Shown here: positions 9,102-16,688 of the stretch, in pieces
Layout: each line of letters opens with the position of its first letter
Numbering within the stretch: position 1 is the stretch's first letter
Assembly: GCA_963677135.2 (NCBI GenBank)
Contig: CAXXLS010000014.1
Coordinates: forward strand, 62,001 to 126,000
Length of the DNA: 64,000 nt
DNA from: Seleniibacterium sp963677135
GTDB lineage: Bacteria; Desulfobacterota; Desulfuromonadia; Desulfuromonadales; Geopsychrobacteraceae
Direction of reading: 5' to 3'
Translations under genes and position numbers: made by a program
The notes under the pieces: generated by a model
Seen by the model: only the letters and a program-made list of their open reading frames with translations
Databases searched by the model: none
What the model was told of the DNA's origin: nothing

Positions 9102-9890
9102 TCAGAAAAGGCTCTCGTCAACAATGATGTAGTCACCGGGCGCAAGGGCGATATTGGCATTCATATCTTTCCCTTTGACCAATCCCTCAAGATCGATTTT
9201 CTGGCGATTTTTATCCTTGTCTATCCGGTAGACACTGCTCTGTTTGGCAAATTCCGTAAACCCTCCGGCCGCCAGAATCGCATCCATGATCTTCATTCCG
9301 TCGTAAAACTGAAGGGTCTGCGGGGTGTTGACGGCGCCCAGCACATAGACCTGGTTAAGACGATTGCTGGGCAGAAAGATGATATCCTCTGCCTGAAGAA
9401 GGATATCCTTAGACAAATCACCCTGGTAATACAGGCTGTAGAAATCGCTGCTGATTTTTTTCTTGTTGCGAAGCAGGTAGGCCTTGTGGAGATCGGCGCT
9501 GCTGAGATCGCCGATCTCACTGAGCAGTTTAAGCAGGGTGGTCTCCTTGACCAGGTCGACCGCCCGGGATAACAAACCACCCGAAATATAAATCCGGTTG
9601 TTCACGATGCGCTCAACGGAAACGGTCACGATAGGCTGTTTGACATAGTCTTTCATCCGCTCAGCTATGGCCTTGCTGAGATCTTCGGGGGTCGACTTGT
9701 CGGCCAGCACATCACCGACGGCCGGCAGAGTGATCTTGCCGTCCGGACGAACCGTCACGGAACGACTCAGTTCGGGAATGCCCCACACGGCGACTTCCAG
9801 CACATCCCCCTTGCCGATCAGGTAATCATCAGCCAGGACCGTCATGCAGGATCCAAACAGGATCAGGAGCATTATCAACAACTTGCCCAT
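9102..9890 (-). CDS. XrtA-associated polysaccharide export protein (Wza type)
   Basis: The 262-residue protein begins with a signal sequence MGKLLIMLLILFGSCMTVLA. A cysteine sits near the cut, but its flanks FGSC fit a lipobox poorly. DYLIGKGDVLEVAVWGIPEL and TVRPDGKITLPAVGDV (about residues 22-62) form the polysaccharide-export domain. Two SLBB-like domains follow, with NRIYISGG and NRLNQVYVLGAV. Wza-type proteins form the periplasmic/outer-membrane export channel for the polymer. It overlaps the preceding sugar-transferase gene by one base (TGATG), implying coupled translation. No C-terminal amphipathic helix like that of E. coli Wza is evident, consistent with a partner barrel protein. Confidence 0.88.
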   Translation of the reverse strand: MGKLLIMLLILFGSCMTVLADDYLIGKGDVLEVAVWGIPELSRSVTVRPDGKITLPAVGDVLADKSTPEDLSKAIAERMKDYVKQPIVTVSVERIVNNRIYISGGLLSRAVDLVKETTLLKLLSEIGDLSSADLHKAYLLRNKKKISSDFYSLYYQGDLSKDILLQAEDIIFLPSNRLNQVYVLGAVNTPQTLQFYDGMKIMDAILAAGGFTEFAKQSSVYRIDKDKNRQKIDLEGLVKGKDMNANIALAPGDYIIVDESLF

Positions 9891-11245
9891 CAGCGCCCTC
9901 CGAAGCCCGATGTCACGACACGAATCGTGTCGACAATAATTCTGAAATCAAGAAAAACCGAATAATTCTTGATGTAGTAAAGATCGTACCTCAACTTTTC
10001 CAGGGCATCTTCATCCGATGCACCATAAGGATAACAGACCTGCGCCCATCCGGTCACGCCGGGTTTGACAAAATGCCTTGTGGAATAGAAAGGAATGGTC
10101 TCTTTCAACCTTTCTACAAAAGCCATCCTCTCCGGCCGGGGCCCGATGAAACTCATGTCCCCCTTCAGCACATTATAAAGCTGGGGGATTTCATCAATCC
10201 GGGTTTTACGCATAAACTTTCCCATGCGCGTGACCCGCGGATCATTCTTCTGGGCCCAGACGGCGCCGGTTTTGGCCTCGGCGTCCTGAGACATGGTACG
10301 AAACTTATAGACAAAGAACTCGACCTCCCCTTCCCCGACCCGCAGCTGCCTGAAAAATATGGGTCCTGGAGAATCCAGCTTGATCAGCAGTGCGATCACG
10401 GGAAAAAACGGGAGAGTCAAAAGCAACCCGATGGACGAGAAGATAATGTCATAGAGCCGTTTATAGCTTCTCATAAAAGGAGTCATTTTAAAGCGGTCGG
10501 TGTAGACGAATTCGCTCGGCTGCATATTCTCAACGAGCAGGCACCCCTGAACCTGCTCAAAGTAGCTGGTGGCATCGATCACATCGATACCACGAAGCTT
10601 GCTGTGCATGAACTCCCGCAGAGGCAGATTGCCCCGCCGCTCGGATAAAGCGGTAATCATCTTTTGGGGACGATAGTCCTGAACCAACTGATCGATCTGC
10701 TTGATATTGCCGACGACCAGATCCTGATCGACCTCGGGGGTCTGCTCAGTACATGAAACAAAGCGGACATAGCTGTGGATATTGTGGTCTTTCGGAACGA
10801 TATCGTAAATCCGGCTGGCCAAAGGCCCGCAGCCGATTATAAAAATCCGTGTGGCAAATTGTGAAGCCCCTGAAAACCGGCAGATAAGCATCCGTGAAGC
10901 GAACAGCATCAGCCCGAACAGAAACAGGGCAATAAATAAAAGTCCCCTGCCGAACTGAATTGAGGGAACCAGGAAAATCAGGACGGACAACGCCAGGAAA
11001 ACGGTTAAAACCGTGGCAAGAACCCGCGTAAAAAGCAGCTGCCGATTGAAAAATTTCTGCCACTCATAAAGTTCGTAAAAGTAGATTGCCGGTATCAGAA
11101 AAAAAAGCAGGACAACAAGACGAACAACGCCGGGTCCTGAGTCCGCCACTTCCCACTCCCCGAAACGCACCAGGTTGGCAAGATGGAGCCCAAGATAAAC
11201 AAGGAGAATATCCTGGCAGAATAATAAGAACTTGGGACGGATCAT
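9890..11245 (-). CDS. XrtA system sugar transferase (polyisoprenyl-phosphate hexose-1-P transferase)
   Basis: The protein has 451 residues. The N-terminal half holds about four or five membrane segments and a CoA-binding-like domain (IFIIGCGPLASRIYDI, about residues 138-153). The C-terminal bacterial sugar transferase domain runs from KRLYDIIFSSIGLLLTLPFF, through VYKFRTM and TRIDEIPQLYNVLKGDMS, to the diagnostic FIGPRPER near residue 373. It should start repeat-unit synthesis by moving a sugar-1-phosphate from a UDP-sugar onto undecaprenyl phosphate at the inner membrane. It matches the TIGR03013-type enzyme of XrtA clusters. It follows prsT by 7 bases and overlaps the exporter gene by one base. 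The exact sugar is not determinable from sequence. Confidence 0.9.
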   Translation of the reverse strand: MIRPKFLLFCQDILLVYLGLHLANLVRFGEWEVADSGPGVVRLVVLLFFLIPAIYFYELYEWQKFFNRQLLFTRVLATVLTVFLALSVLIFLVPSIQFGRGLLFIALFLFGLMLFASRMLICRFSGASQFATRIFIIGCGPLASRIYDIVPKDHNIHSYVRFVSCTEQTPEVDQDLVVGNIKQIDQLVQDYRPQKMITALSERRGNLPLREFMHSKLRGIDVIDATSYFEQVQGCLLVENMQPSEFVYTDRFKMTPFMRSYKRLYDIIFSSIGLLLTLPFFPVIALLIKLDSPGPIFFRQLRVGEGEVEFFVYKFRTMSQDAEAKTGAVWAQKNDPRVTRMGKFMRKTRIDEIPQLYNVLKGDMSFIGPRPERMAFVERLKETIPFYSTRHFVKPGVTGWAQVCYPYGASDEDALEKLRYDLYYIKNYSVFLDFRIIVDTIRVVTSGFGGR

Positions 11246-11252
11246 AATAAAC

Positions 11253-13883
11253 TTATTGACTCAGCAGTTGTCGGGCCTGTTTCTTCTCTTCGGAGGTGCC
11301 GTTTTCAGCAACGCCCTGTAAAATTTCCTGCCCCTTTTCCTTGTCACCAGTCGCCATCAGAGCCTTGCCGTAATGAAGAGCGACGGTAGGAATCTGCGGC
11401 AACATCTCATGCGCCCTGGCCAACAGCTTAACGGCGTCATCATGTTTATCATTGAGCAACAGCAGATATCCGAGGGTATCCATGATGCGCGGGTCTCCAG
11501 GTTCCAACCGGTAGGCTTTCAGGGCGAGTTCAAGTCCCTCCTTGACCTCCCCGAAGTTATCGGCAAGCAGATACGCCAGGTTGTTAAGACCGGACACGTT
11601 GCGCTGGTCAAGGGTGACAGCCTTGCGATACAGATCCAGGGCTGCAGATTTGTCCCCGCCCTGTTCCTTGAGATAGCCCAGGGAGACGTGAGCGGGTGCA
11701 AATCTCGGGGCCTTTCCGATAATACGCTGATAGAGCTGCATGGCCTGGGACGATTTCCCCTCTGCTTCCAACAGGCGGGCGAGCTGCATATCGAGACGCA
11801 GCGACTCGCCGACCCGGGACTGCCCTTTTTGGACGATGTCCTGCGCTTCGGCAAGTTTACGTTGACTCAGCAGGATGCCGGATGACAGAAGATATGGGTA
11901 ATCCTGATCAGGATGCTGCTGCAGAAGATCCTGAATTAAACTGTCCGCTTTATCGGGCTGATTCTGAAGCAGGTACAACCTGACCAGGGAGCTGTAACCT
12001 TTTTCAGGATCCACAGTCGCAAGCTTTTCAAAAGCACCCTGAGCTTCCGAATATTTTTTGTTCATGAGCAGCAGGCCGCCCTGAAGTTCAAGCAGACCAG
12101 CTGACTCGGGAAATTTCTGGAGTCCCCTTTCGACGGCAGCGAGGGCTTCTTCGGTTTTCCGGGCCTGAAGCAGATAGCGGGCGTTGATAAAAAAGCCCTC
12201 TTCGGTACCGATCCCCTCGATCTGGGTATACAGCGCAGGGATTTCCTCTTTGTTCCCCTGTAGGTTATGGACGGCGATCTTACCCAGCATCGCCCTGACA
12301 TTGGCGGAATCCTGCTGAAGGATCGCATCGTATTCACTGATCGCGTCATCATAACGCGCCCTGGACGCATAATAAGAGGCCAGGTTGAAAGCCGGCGTCA
12401 GATAGGCAGGATCTATGGTCCTGGCCTCCTGCAGTGCCTTGAGAGCCTCGTCATTTTTTTTCTGGGCAAAGTACGCGGCCGCAAGATAATTTTTCAGCAG
12501 GGCATCGGACTTGTCGCCGGTCATTCCTTCCTGCAGGATTCTGATCGCATCAGCATAATTTTTCTGGCGCAGATAGTGAGTGACCAGCATCAACCTGCTG
12601 TTAAGAACCTCGGGAGCCGCCTCGACGGCCTTGACCAGGTCGGCTTCCCCCTCGGCACCGGCTCCTTTGACAAGATGGAACAAACCTCTTTTAAAGTGCG
12701 CGTCAGCAAGATTCGGATCGAGCTCAGTGGCGACCTCCAACTCGGACATCCCCTTGTCGTAATCACCCTGCGCCAGATAAGCGCTACCCAGGATATTATG
12801 GGCATAGGCATTGTTCGGATTGGCGCGCAGAACTTTTTGAATTTCAATAATGGCATCGGCAGTACGCTTCTGCTTGAGCAGGGTCGTAGCCACCAGGATG
12901 CGACCTCGCTCGAACTGGGGATTGATGTCGAGGGTTTTCTGAAACTGGTTGATAGCGAGTTCGTACTGCTCCAGATTGTAATAACTCAGACCGGAGAAGA
13001 GATAGGCCAGAATGTGTGGCTGAGCCTGAATGGACGCCTCAAGGGCAACGTTAGCCTGCTCATACTGGCCCTTGCGATACAGCAGCATCCCTCTCAGGCG
13101 AGACACCTCGGGCCGTCCGGAGAAGGTCTTTTCCATCTGCCCGACGGCATCCTCGGCCGCCTCGACATCCCCCTTGTCCATCAGCAGAATACAAGCCATG
13201 TAAGCAGCCTGCAATTGTTCGGGATCTTTCTCCAAAAGCCCCTGATAAACCTGTAGAGCCTCATCACTGCGCCCCTGGCGCGCAAGAATGGCCGCCAGAA
13301 GGTAATAAACATCAGGCTTGAGCTCTTCCAGCGCAACGGCTTTGCGTAATTGCTTCTCAGCCTTGTCAAGTTGTTCCTGCTGAAGATAGACGCGAGCAAG
13401 ATAATAATAGGGGTCGACAGACTGGGGATCTTCAGCCTGCGCTTTCAGAAAGAAACCGGCGGCACTTTCCAGATCACCGGCCTGTCCGTGGGCACGTCCA
13501 TAAAGAACGAGGGACGCAACCGTTTCAGCATGATCGTTATGATAGGCGTCCAGCTCCAGAAGGGCTTTCTCTGATTGACGCTGAAGAAGAGAGACTTCGG
13601 CCAGTTGCAGGTGAGTCTCGGTCCGGGAGGGATCCTGCAGGAGAATTTTCTGAAATTCATTCTCGGCACGATCAAACTGGCCCGCCTTGAGGTAGGCATC
13701 GGCAAGCCCCGTTCGCGCCTGGAGATAGTTGGCATCCTTTTCAAGCGCATTGCGGTACAGAACGATAGCGCCCCGGGTATTGCCGCTGGAAAGAAGAGAG
13801 TCCCCTTCACGGACCATATCTTCTTTTGACTGACCACCACATGAGGTCACAAGGAACAATAAAAGAAGAACAAGATAACGCAT
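11253..13883 (-). CDS. prsT: XrtA/PEP-CTERM TPR-repeat lipoprotein PrsT
   Basis: This is an 876-residue protein with a lipoprotein signal MRYLVLLLLFLVTSCGG, where the TSC-G lipobox is clear, followed by roughly twenty TPR-type 34-residue repeats to the C-terminus. Repeat hallmarks such as NPNNAYAHNILGSAYLAQGD and DPNLADAHFKRGLFHLVKG recur. The size and fold match the PrsT family of XrtA clusters, thought to act as a periplasmic scaffold for exopolysaccharide assembly or PEP-CTERM handling. It is the first gene of the minus-strand run, with the sugar transferase 7 bases downstream. The 219-base upstream gap lacks the sigma-54 and palindrome pair found at the PEP-CTERM genes, so its control seems different. 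Confidence 0.9.
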   Translation of the reverse strand: MRYLVLLLLFLVTSCGGQSKEDMVREGDSLLSSGNTRGAIVLYRNALEKDANYLQARTGLADAYLKAGQFDRAENEFQKILLQDPSRTETHLQLAEVSLLQRQSEKALLELDAYHNDHAETVASLVLYGRAHGQAGDLESAAGFFLKAQAEDPQSVDPYYYLARVYLQQEQLDKAEKQLRKAVALEELKPDVYYLLAAILARQGRSDEALQVYQGLLEKDPEQLQAAYMACILLMDKGDVEAAEDAVGQMEKTFSGRPEVSRLRGMLLYRKGQYEQANVALEASIQAQPHILAYLFSGLSYYNLEQYELAINQFQKTLDINPQFERGRILVATTLLKQKRTADAIIEIQKVLRANPNNAYAHNILGSAYLAQGDYDKGMSELEVATELDPNLADAHFKRGLFHLVKGAGAEGEADLVKAVEAAPEVLNSRLMLVTHYLRQKNYADAIRILQEGMTGDKSDALLKNYLAAAYFAQKKNDEALKALQEARTIDPAYLTPAFNLASYYASRARYDDAISEYDAILQQDSANVRAMLGKIAVHNLQGNKEEIPALYTQIEGIGTEEGFFINARYLLQARKTEEALAAVERGLQKFPESAGLLELQGGLLLMNKKYSEAQGAFEKLATVDPEKGYSSLVRLYLLQNQPDKADSLIQDLLQQHPDQDYPYLLSSGILLSQRKLAEAQDIVQKGQSRVGESLRLDMQLARLLEAEGKSSQAMQLYQRIIGKAPRFAPAHVSLGYLKEQGGDKSAALDLYRKAVTLDQRNVSGLNNLAYLLADNFGEVKEGLELALKAYRLEPGDPRIMDTLGYLLLLNDKHDDAVKLLARAHEMLPQIPTVALHYGKALMATGDKEKGQEILQGVAENGTSEEKKQARQLLSQ

Positions 13884-14042
13884 AAACCCCCACCTGCTCA
13901 GCTAAAAGTTGGACGGAAAAAACTTGATTCGAAATATATGAAGTTGACTATAAATAGGCATAATTCCACTTCATTTCCAATCACTGTAAATCCAAAGACC
14001 AGAAAAAAACAAGTATGACATAAAACTTAAGAAATTTCTAAA

Positions 14043-14080
14043 AAAAAAGCGAAGATCGCAGGTGCGATCTTCGCTTTTTT
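14043..14080. terminator. bidirectional intrinsic terminator
   Basis: AGCGAAGATCGCA and TGCGATCTTCGCT form a near-perfect stem with a two-base loop, flanked by A and T runs on both sides. It ends transcription of the PEP-CTERM gene just to its right (minus strand) and isolates prsT. Confidence 0.85.
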
Positions 14081-14102
14081 CGATCAGAAAAATCGAATAT
14101 TC

Positions 14103-14729
14103 TTATGACTTGCGACGCTTCAGAAAGGCAAGGCCGACCAGACCGGAACCGAGGAGAAGCAGGGTTGCAGGCTCTGGAACCGGGGCAACATCGTCAACGG
14201 TAACAGTCATATCTATCGGGGTTGTCCCATTAATATTGTCGTCCTCAAAGGTGAGATAGGCTGTCCGTGCAACCTCAATATAATTGACAATAAGCCGCTC
14301 TTCTAAAGTAGGATTAAGCGATTCATCAGAATAATAAACCGGCAGCTTTGTACTGTCGAAATAAAAACCGAAAACGTTACTGTCATATGAGCCAGTAGCA
14401 AGCTCGACACCCGTAAAGGTTGCATAGAGGACAAGGTCCCACTCTCCGGTCACCGAGTTATACTGAAAATTGAGAGTCTTGCTCGTATAGGGCTCATCAC
14501 TGGTCGAGAAGACTTTGAACAACTCGACGGTTGATGCATCAGGATTTGTATAATCATCAACAAAATAAATGCCGAAATCACTCTCAGACGTGCCAGGGCT
14601 TTCAGCGATCAATGAAAACTGAGAATCGACATCCACCAAAGACCAGTAATCACCGTCAATGACAATAGCAAAAGCAGAAGTGGCCAACGACAAAGTTAAA
14701 AACAACACCAAAATCATCTTCTTCAACAT
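14103..14729 (-). CDS. PEP-CTERM sorting domain protein A
   Basis: The 208-residue secreted protein starts MLKKMILVLFLTLSLATSAFA, a signal peptide, and ends in PVPEPATLLLLGSGLVGLAF followed by KRRKS. That ending is the PEP-CTERM sorting signal: a PEP motif, a hydrophobic helix and a basic tail. Such tails are recognised by an XrtA-type exosortase, which cuts near the PEP motif and links the protein to exopolysaccharide. The central part is acidic and beta-rich with no family I recognise. It lies next to prsT but has its own sigma-54 promoter at 14784-14799, an upstream palindrome at 14850-14866 and its own terminator. An insertion sequence begins about 400 bases upstream. Confidence 0.9.
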   Translation of the reverse strand: MLKKMILVLFLTLSLATSAFAIVIDGDYWSLVDVDSQFSLIAESPGTSESDFGIYFVDDYTNPDASTVELFKVFSTSDEPYTSKTLNFQYNSVTGEWDLVLYATFTGVELATGSYDSNVFGFYFDSTKLPVYYSDESLNPTLEERLIVNYIEVARTAYLTFEDDNINGTTPIDMTVTVDDVAPVPEPATLLLLGSGLVGLAFLKRRKS

Positions 14730-14783
14730 AGTATTAATACTCCTTCCCTCCGCAGAGATTTTAAGTTCGCCACCGAATCATCT

Positions 14784-14799
14784 TGCAATGTTAATGCCA
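14784..14799 (-). promoter_or_regulatory. sigma-54 promoter for PEP-CTERM gene A
   Basis: The minus strand reads TGGCATTAACATTGCA, with GG and GC exactly ten bases apart and a strong fit to the TGGCACG-N4-TTGCA consensus. It lies about 55 bases before the start codon, giving a leader of roughly 44 bases. Confidence 0.8.
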
Positions 14800-14849
14800 C
14801 TACTATAAATATCTATTTTAATGATTTTTTTTATTTTCCAACCTGAATT

Positions 14850-14866
14850 TGTAAATTTTTTCGACA
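14850..14866 (-). promoter_or_regulatory. palindromic upstream activator site, copy A
   Basis: The minus strand reads TGTCGAAAAAATTTACA, a near-palindromic 17-mer. Its centre is about 60 bases upstream of the -24 GG. It differs by one base from the copy at 23115-23131 (compared on opposite strands). The placement and symmetry suit a sigma-54 enhancer-binding protein dimer. Confidence 0.7.
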
Positions 14867-14903
14867 CATTTTTCAATCAATGCCATCCCTCCAGTACACA
14901 TGC

Positions 14904-14970
14904 AACCATCAACCATCAACCATCAACCATCAACCATCAACCATCAACCATCAACCATCAACCATCAACC
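14904..14970 (+). repeat. heptamer tandem repeat (AACCATC, 9.6 copies)
   Basis: Nine exact copies of AACCATC are followed by a partial AACC. It lies in the 497-base gene-free stretch 14730-15226, which otherwise holds the gene A promoter elements on its left and the insertion-sequence end on its right. A perfect heptamer array is prone to slippage, so copy number may vary between strains. Confidence 0.95.
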
Positions 14971-15148
14971 AGAAATTAAAGAGCCCGGCCATTTCCACAA
15001 CCAGGGAATAGAATATGCGCTGGAATCTAAAAAGAGTCCATAAGTGCAGATCCTTCCCGCCACCCTAAAAAGGGCTAAAACGAATCGAACCGATTGTCTT
15101 GAGAAATCGGCTCTCCCTCAAAGAAAGGGTCAATTAAATAAACCGACA

Positions 15149-15184
15149 TAAAAAAAGGCATACCAAAGAATTTTGATATGCCCC
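15149..15184 (-). terminator. terminator-like hairpin at the left side of the insertion sequence
   Basis: GGCATA and TATGCC enclose an inner CAAA-GAAT-TTTG stem, and on the minus strand the hairpin is followed by seven Ts. It would stop transcripts moving leftward out of the element. Confidence 0.5.
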
Positions 15185-15226
15185 ATAAATTGATCAAATT
15201 TCCGACCAAAGAAAGAAGATCAATTT

Positions 15227-16402
15227 ATGGATAGATTATTGACTGGGCTGGCAGATTTTTCAATTAAAAAGGTCCTCAGCTTACGACCGACAAAGCTTGA
15301 GGTGACTTACGACAAGAACATTTCATGTCCGAGGTGTGGAACCGCAGGGAAGCGCATCAAAGATAGCTTCTGGCGGGAAATCAGGAGCATTCCGCAGCAA
15401 GGAGCTCCCGTCACCCTTCTTATCTATTGCCATAAATATCATTGCCAACACTGTGGGCGCTACTTTAATACCCGCATGAATGGAATTAAGAAATGGAGCC
15501 GATCGACTGAACCGTTAAAGAACAATATCTTTTATCGTTGTCGTAAGGGCTATTCTAATAAGGATGCGGCAACGGAAGGCGGTGTCAGTGTCGCAACAAT
15601 CGAAAGATACTATCATCAGCGTGTCGTACATAAGATTAACCACCAGAAGAATCGCCAGTGTCCACGAATTATCGGCATCGATGAACATCGATTTAGCAAA
15701 AAGGTTGGTTTTGTGACGACCTTCTGCAACCTAGACAAACACAGTGTATTCGATATAGCTCCTGGCCGTAGTGAGCAGGAATTCCTTCCATTTCTTCAAT
15801 CTTTAAAGGGGCGTAAGCACGTAGAAATGGTCTGCATGGATATGCACGCGCCCTATCGGGCCATGGTCAGAAAGTGGTTTCCAAACGCGAAAATAGTGAC
15901 GGACAGGTTCCACGTCATCAAGCTGATCAATCAGCATTTTGCTAAAACGTGCAAGCTGATTGATGAGGAGAATCTAGCTTGGGGGCGAGGCGGTCTGATC
16001 AGGGCTATGTGCACCAAGAAAGAGTCTCTGTCGGACAGCAAGCAACAAAAGCTTTGCCAATATTTCGAACAGCAGCCAGTCATCAAAAGTCTTTGGCTGT
16101 TCTGTCAGGATCTGGCAGACCTGTGTCGCAACAAAGGAAAGAACCCCAGCGCCTGCAGATCTCTTATTCGAGATCTATTAACGAAGATCGACATATTAAA
16201 GAGTAGCCCTTACCGACCAATGCAAACCTTGGGGAAAACGCTAACCAACTGGCTAGAACCGATAGCGTGTATGTTCCGTTATTATCGGAGCAATGGAATT
16301 GTCGAAGGATTTCACAGAAAAATGAAGTTGATTCAACGGCGAGCATACGGCTTCAGGAATTTTGAAAATTACAGGTTGCGTGTCAAGGTATTGTGCGGTT
16401 AA
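15227..16402 (+). CDS. ISL3 family transposase
   Basis: The protein has 391 residues and the layout of ISL3 (IS204/IS1001/IS1165) transposases. CPRCGTAGKR (about residues 36-45) and YHCQHCGRYFNTR (about 67-79) form an N-terminal zinc ribbon. A helix-turn-helix segment, GYSNKDAATEGGVSVATIER, follows. The catalytic acids can be read as Asp in IIGIDEHRFSK (about 151), Asp in VCMDMHAPYRAMVRKWFP (about 205) and Glu in SNGIVEGFHRKMK (about 366). The C-terminal KLIQRRAYGFRNFENYRLRV is complete, so the enzyme looks intact. Its start codon lies inside a copy of the inverted-repeat sequence. No other IS copy is in the window. Confidence 0.9.
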   Translation: MDRLLTGLADFSIKKVLSLRPTKLEVTYDKNISCPRCGTAGKRIKDSFWREIRSIPQQGAPVTLLIYCHKYHCQHCGRYFNTRMNGIKKWSRSTEPLKNNIFYRCRKGYSNKDAATEGGVSVATIERYYHQRVVHKINHQKNRQCPRIIGIDEHRFSKKVGFVTTFCNLDKHSVFDIAPGRSEQEFLPFLQSLKGRKHVEMVCMDMHAPYRAMVRKWFPNAKIVTDRFHVIKLINQHFAKTCKLIDEENLAWGRGGLIRAMCTKKESLSDSKQQKLCQYFEQQPVIKSLWLFCQDLADLCRNKGKNPSACRSLIRDLLTKIDILKSSPYRPMQTLGKTLTNWLEPIACMFRYYRSNGIVEGFHRKMKLIQRRAYGFRNFENYRLRVKVLCG

Positions 16403-16482
16403 AACAACAGAAATTTGATCAGATTTATGGCGGGATAAAGTAGCCTGCCCCTTTCTTGGTGCAGGTCCCCTAAAGCGATTAT

Positions 16483-16520
16483 AAAAAAAGCCTCACCAAG
16501 TTGATCCTTGGCGAGGCTTT
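16483..16520 (-). terminator. terminator of tRNA-Leu
   Basis: On the minus strand, AAGCCTCGCCAAG, a short loop and CTTGGTGAGGCTT are followed by a run of Ts. It lies ten bases after the tRNA 3' end. Confidence 0.8.
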
Positions 16521-16529
16521 GAATTTTCT

Positions 16530-16616
16530 TGGTGCCGAAGGGGAGACTCGAACTCCCACGCGCCTACGCGCACTAGACCCTGAACCTAGCGTGTCTACCA
16601 ATTCCACCACTTCGGC
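16530..16616 (-). tRNA. tRNA-Leu(CAG)
   Basis: This 87-base class II tRNA has the acceptor pair GCCGAAG/CTTCGGC, discriminator A, an encoded CCA, a long variable arm and the T-arm GTTCGAGTC. The anticodon loop TTCAGGG gives CAG, which reads CUG leucine codons. Confidence 0.95.
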
Positions 16617-16630
16617 GTGAAGCGAGGACT

Positions 16631-16659
16631 CTTATAGCAAATGGGTTTTTGCATTGCAA
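16631..16659 (-). promoter_or_regulatory. sigma-70 type promoter of tRNA-Leu
   Basis: The minus strand shows TTGCAA, 17 bases, then TATAAG, placed so that transcription would begin a few bases before the tRNA. Confidence 0.75.
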
Positions 16660-16688
16660 CAAAAAATATCGCTTTCTGAAAAAAACTC

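Larger units (their letters stand above)
15119..16459 (+). mobile_element. ISL3-family insertion sequence, ends approximate
   Basis: The element surrounds a full-length ISL3-type transposase gene. Two sets of inverted repeats flank the gene. The inner pair is CCATAAATTGATCAAATTTC at 15183-15202 against 16410-16430 on the other strand, matching apart from one inserted base. The outer pair is CAAAGAAAGGGTCA at 15119-15132 against CCAAGAAAGGGGCA read from 16459 down to 16446. I see no 8-base target duplication at either set, so the exact ends are open. The insertion lies between PEP-CTERM gene A and tRNA-Leu and disrupts no recognisable gene. Confidence 0.65.

Noticed and set aside
13884..14042. 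Sigma-54 promoter and activator site for prsT
   Set aside because: No GG-N10-GC element and no TGTC-N9-(G/T)ACA site could be found in the prsT upstream region.
14904..14970. CRISPR-like repeat
   Set aside because: The units are seven bases and directly adjacent with no spacers; it is a simple tandem repeat.
15111..16467. Target-site duplication around the insertion sequence
   Set aside because: The 8-base sequences next to either set of inverted repeats do not match, so the true ends stay uncertain.
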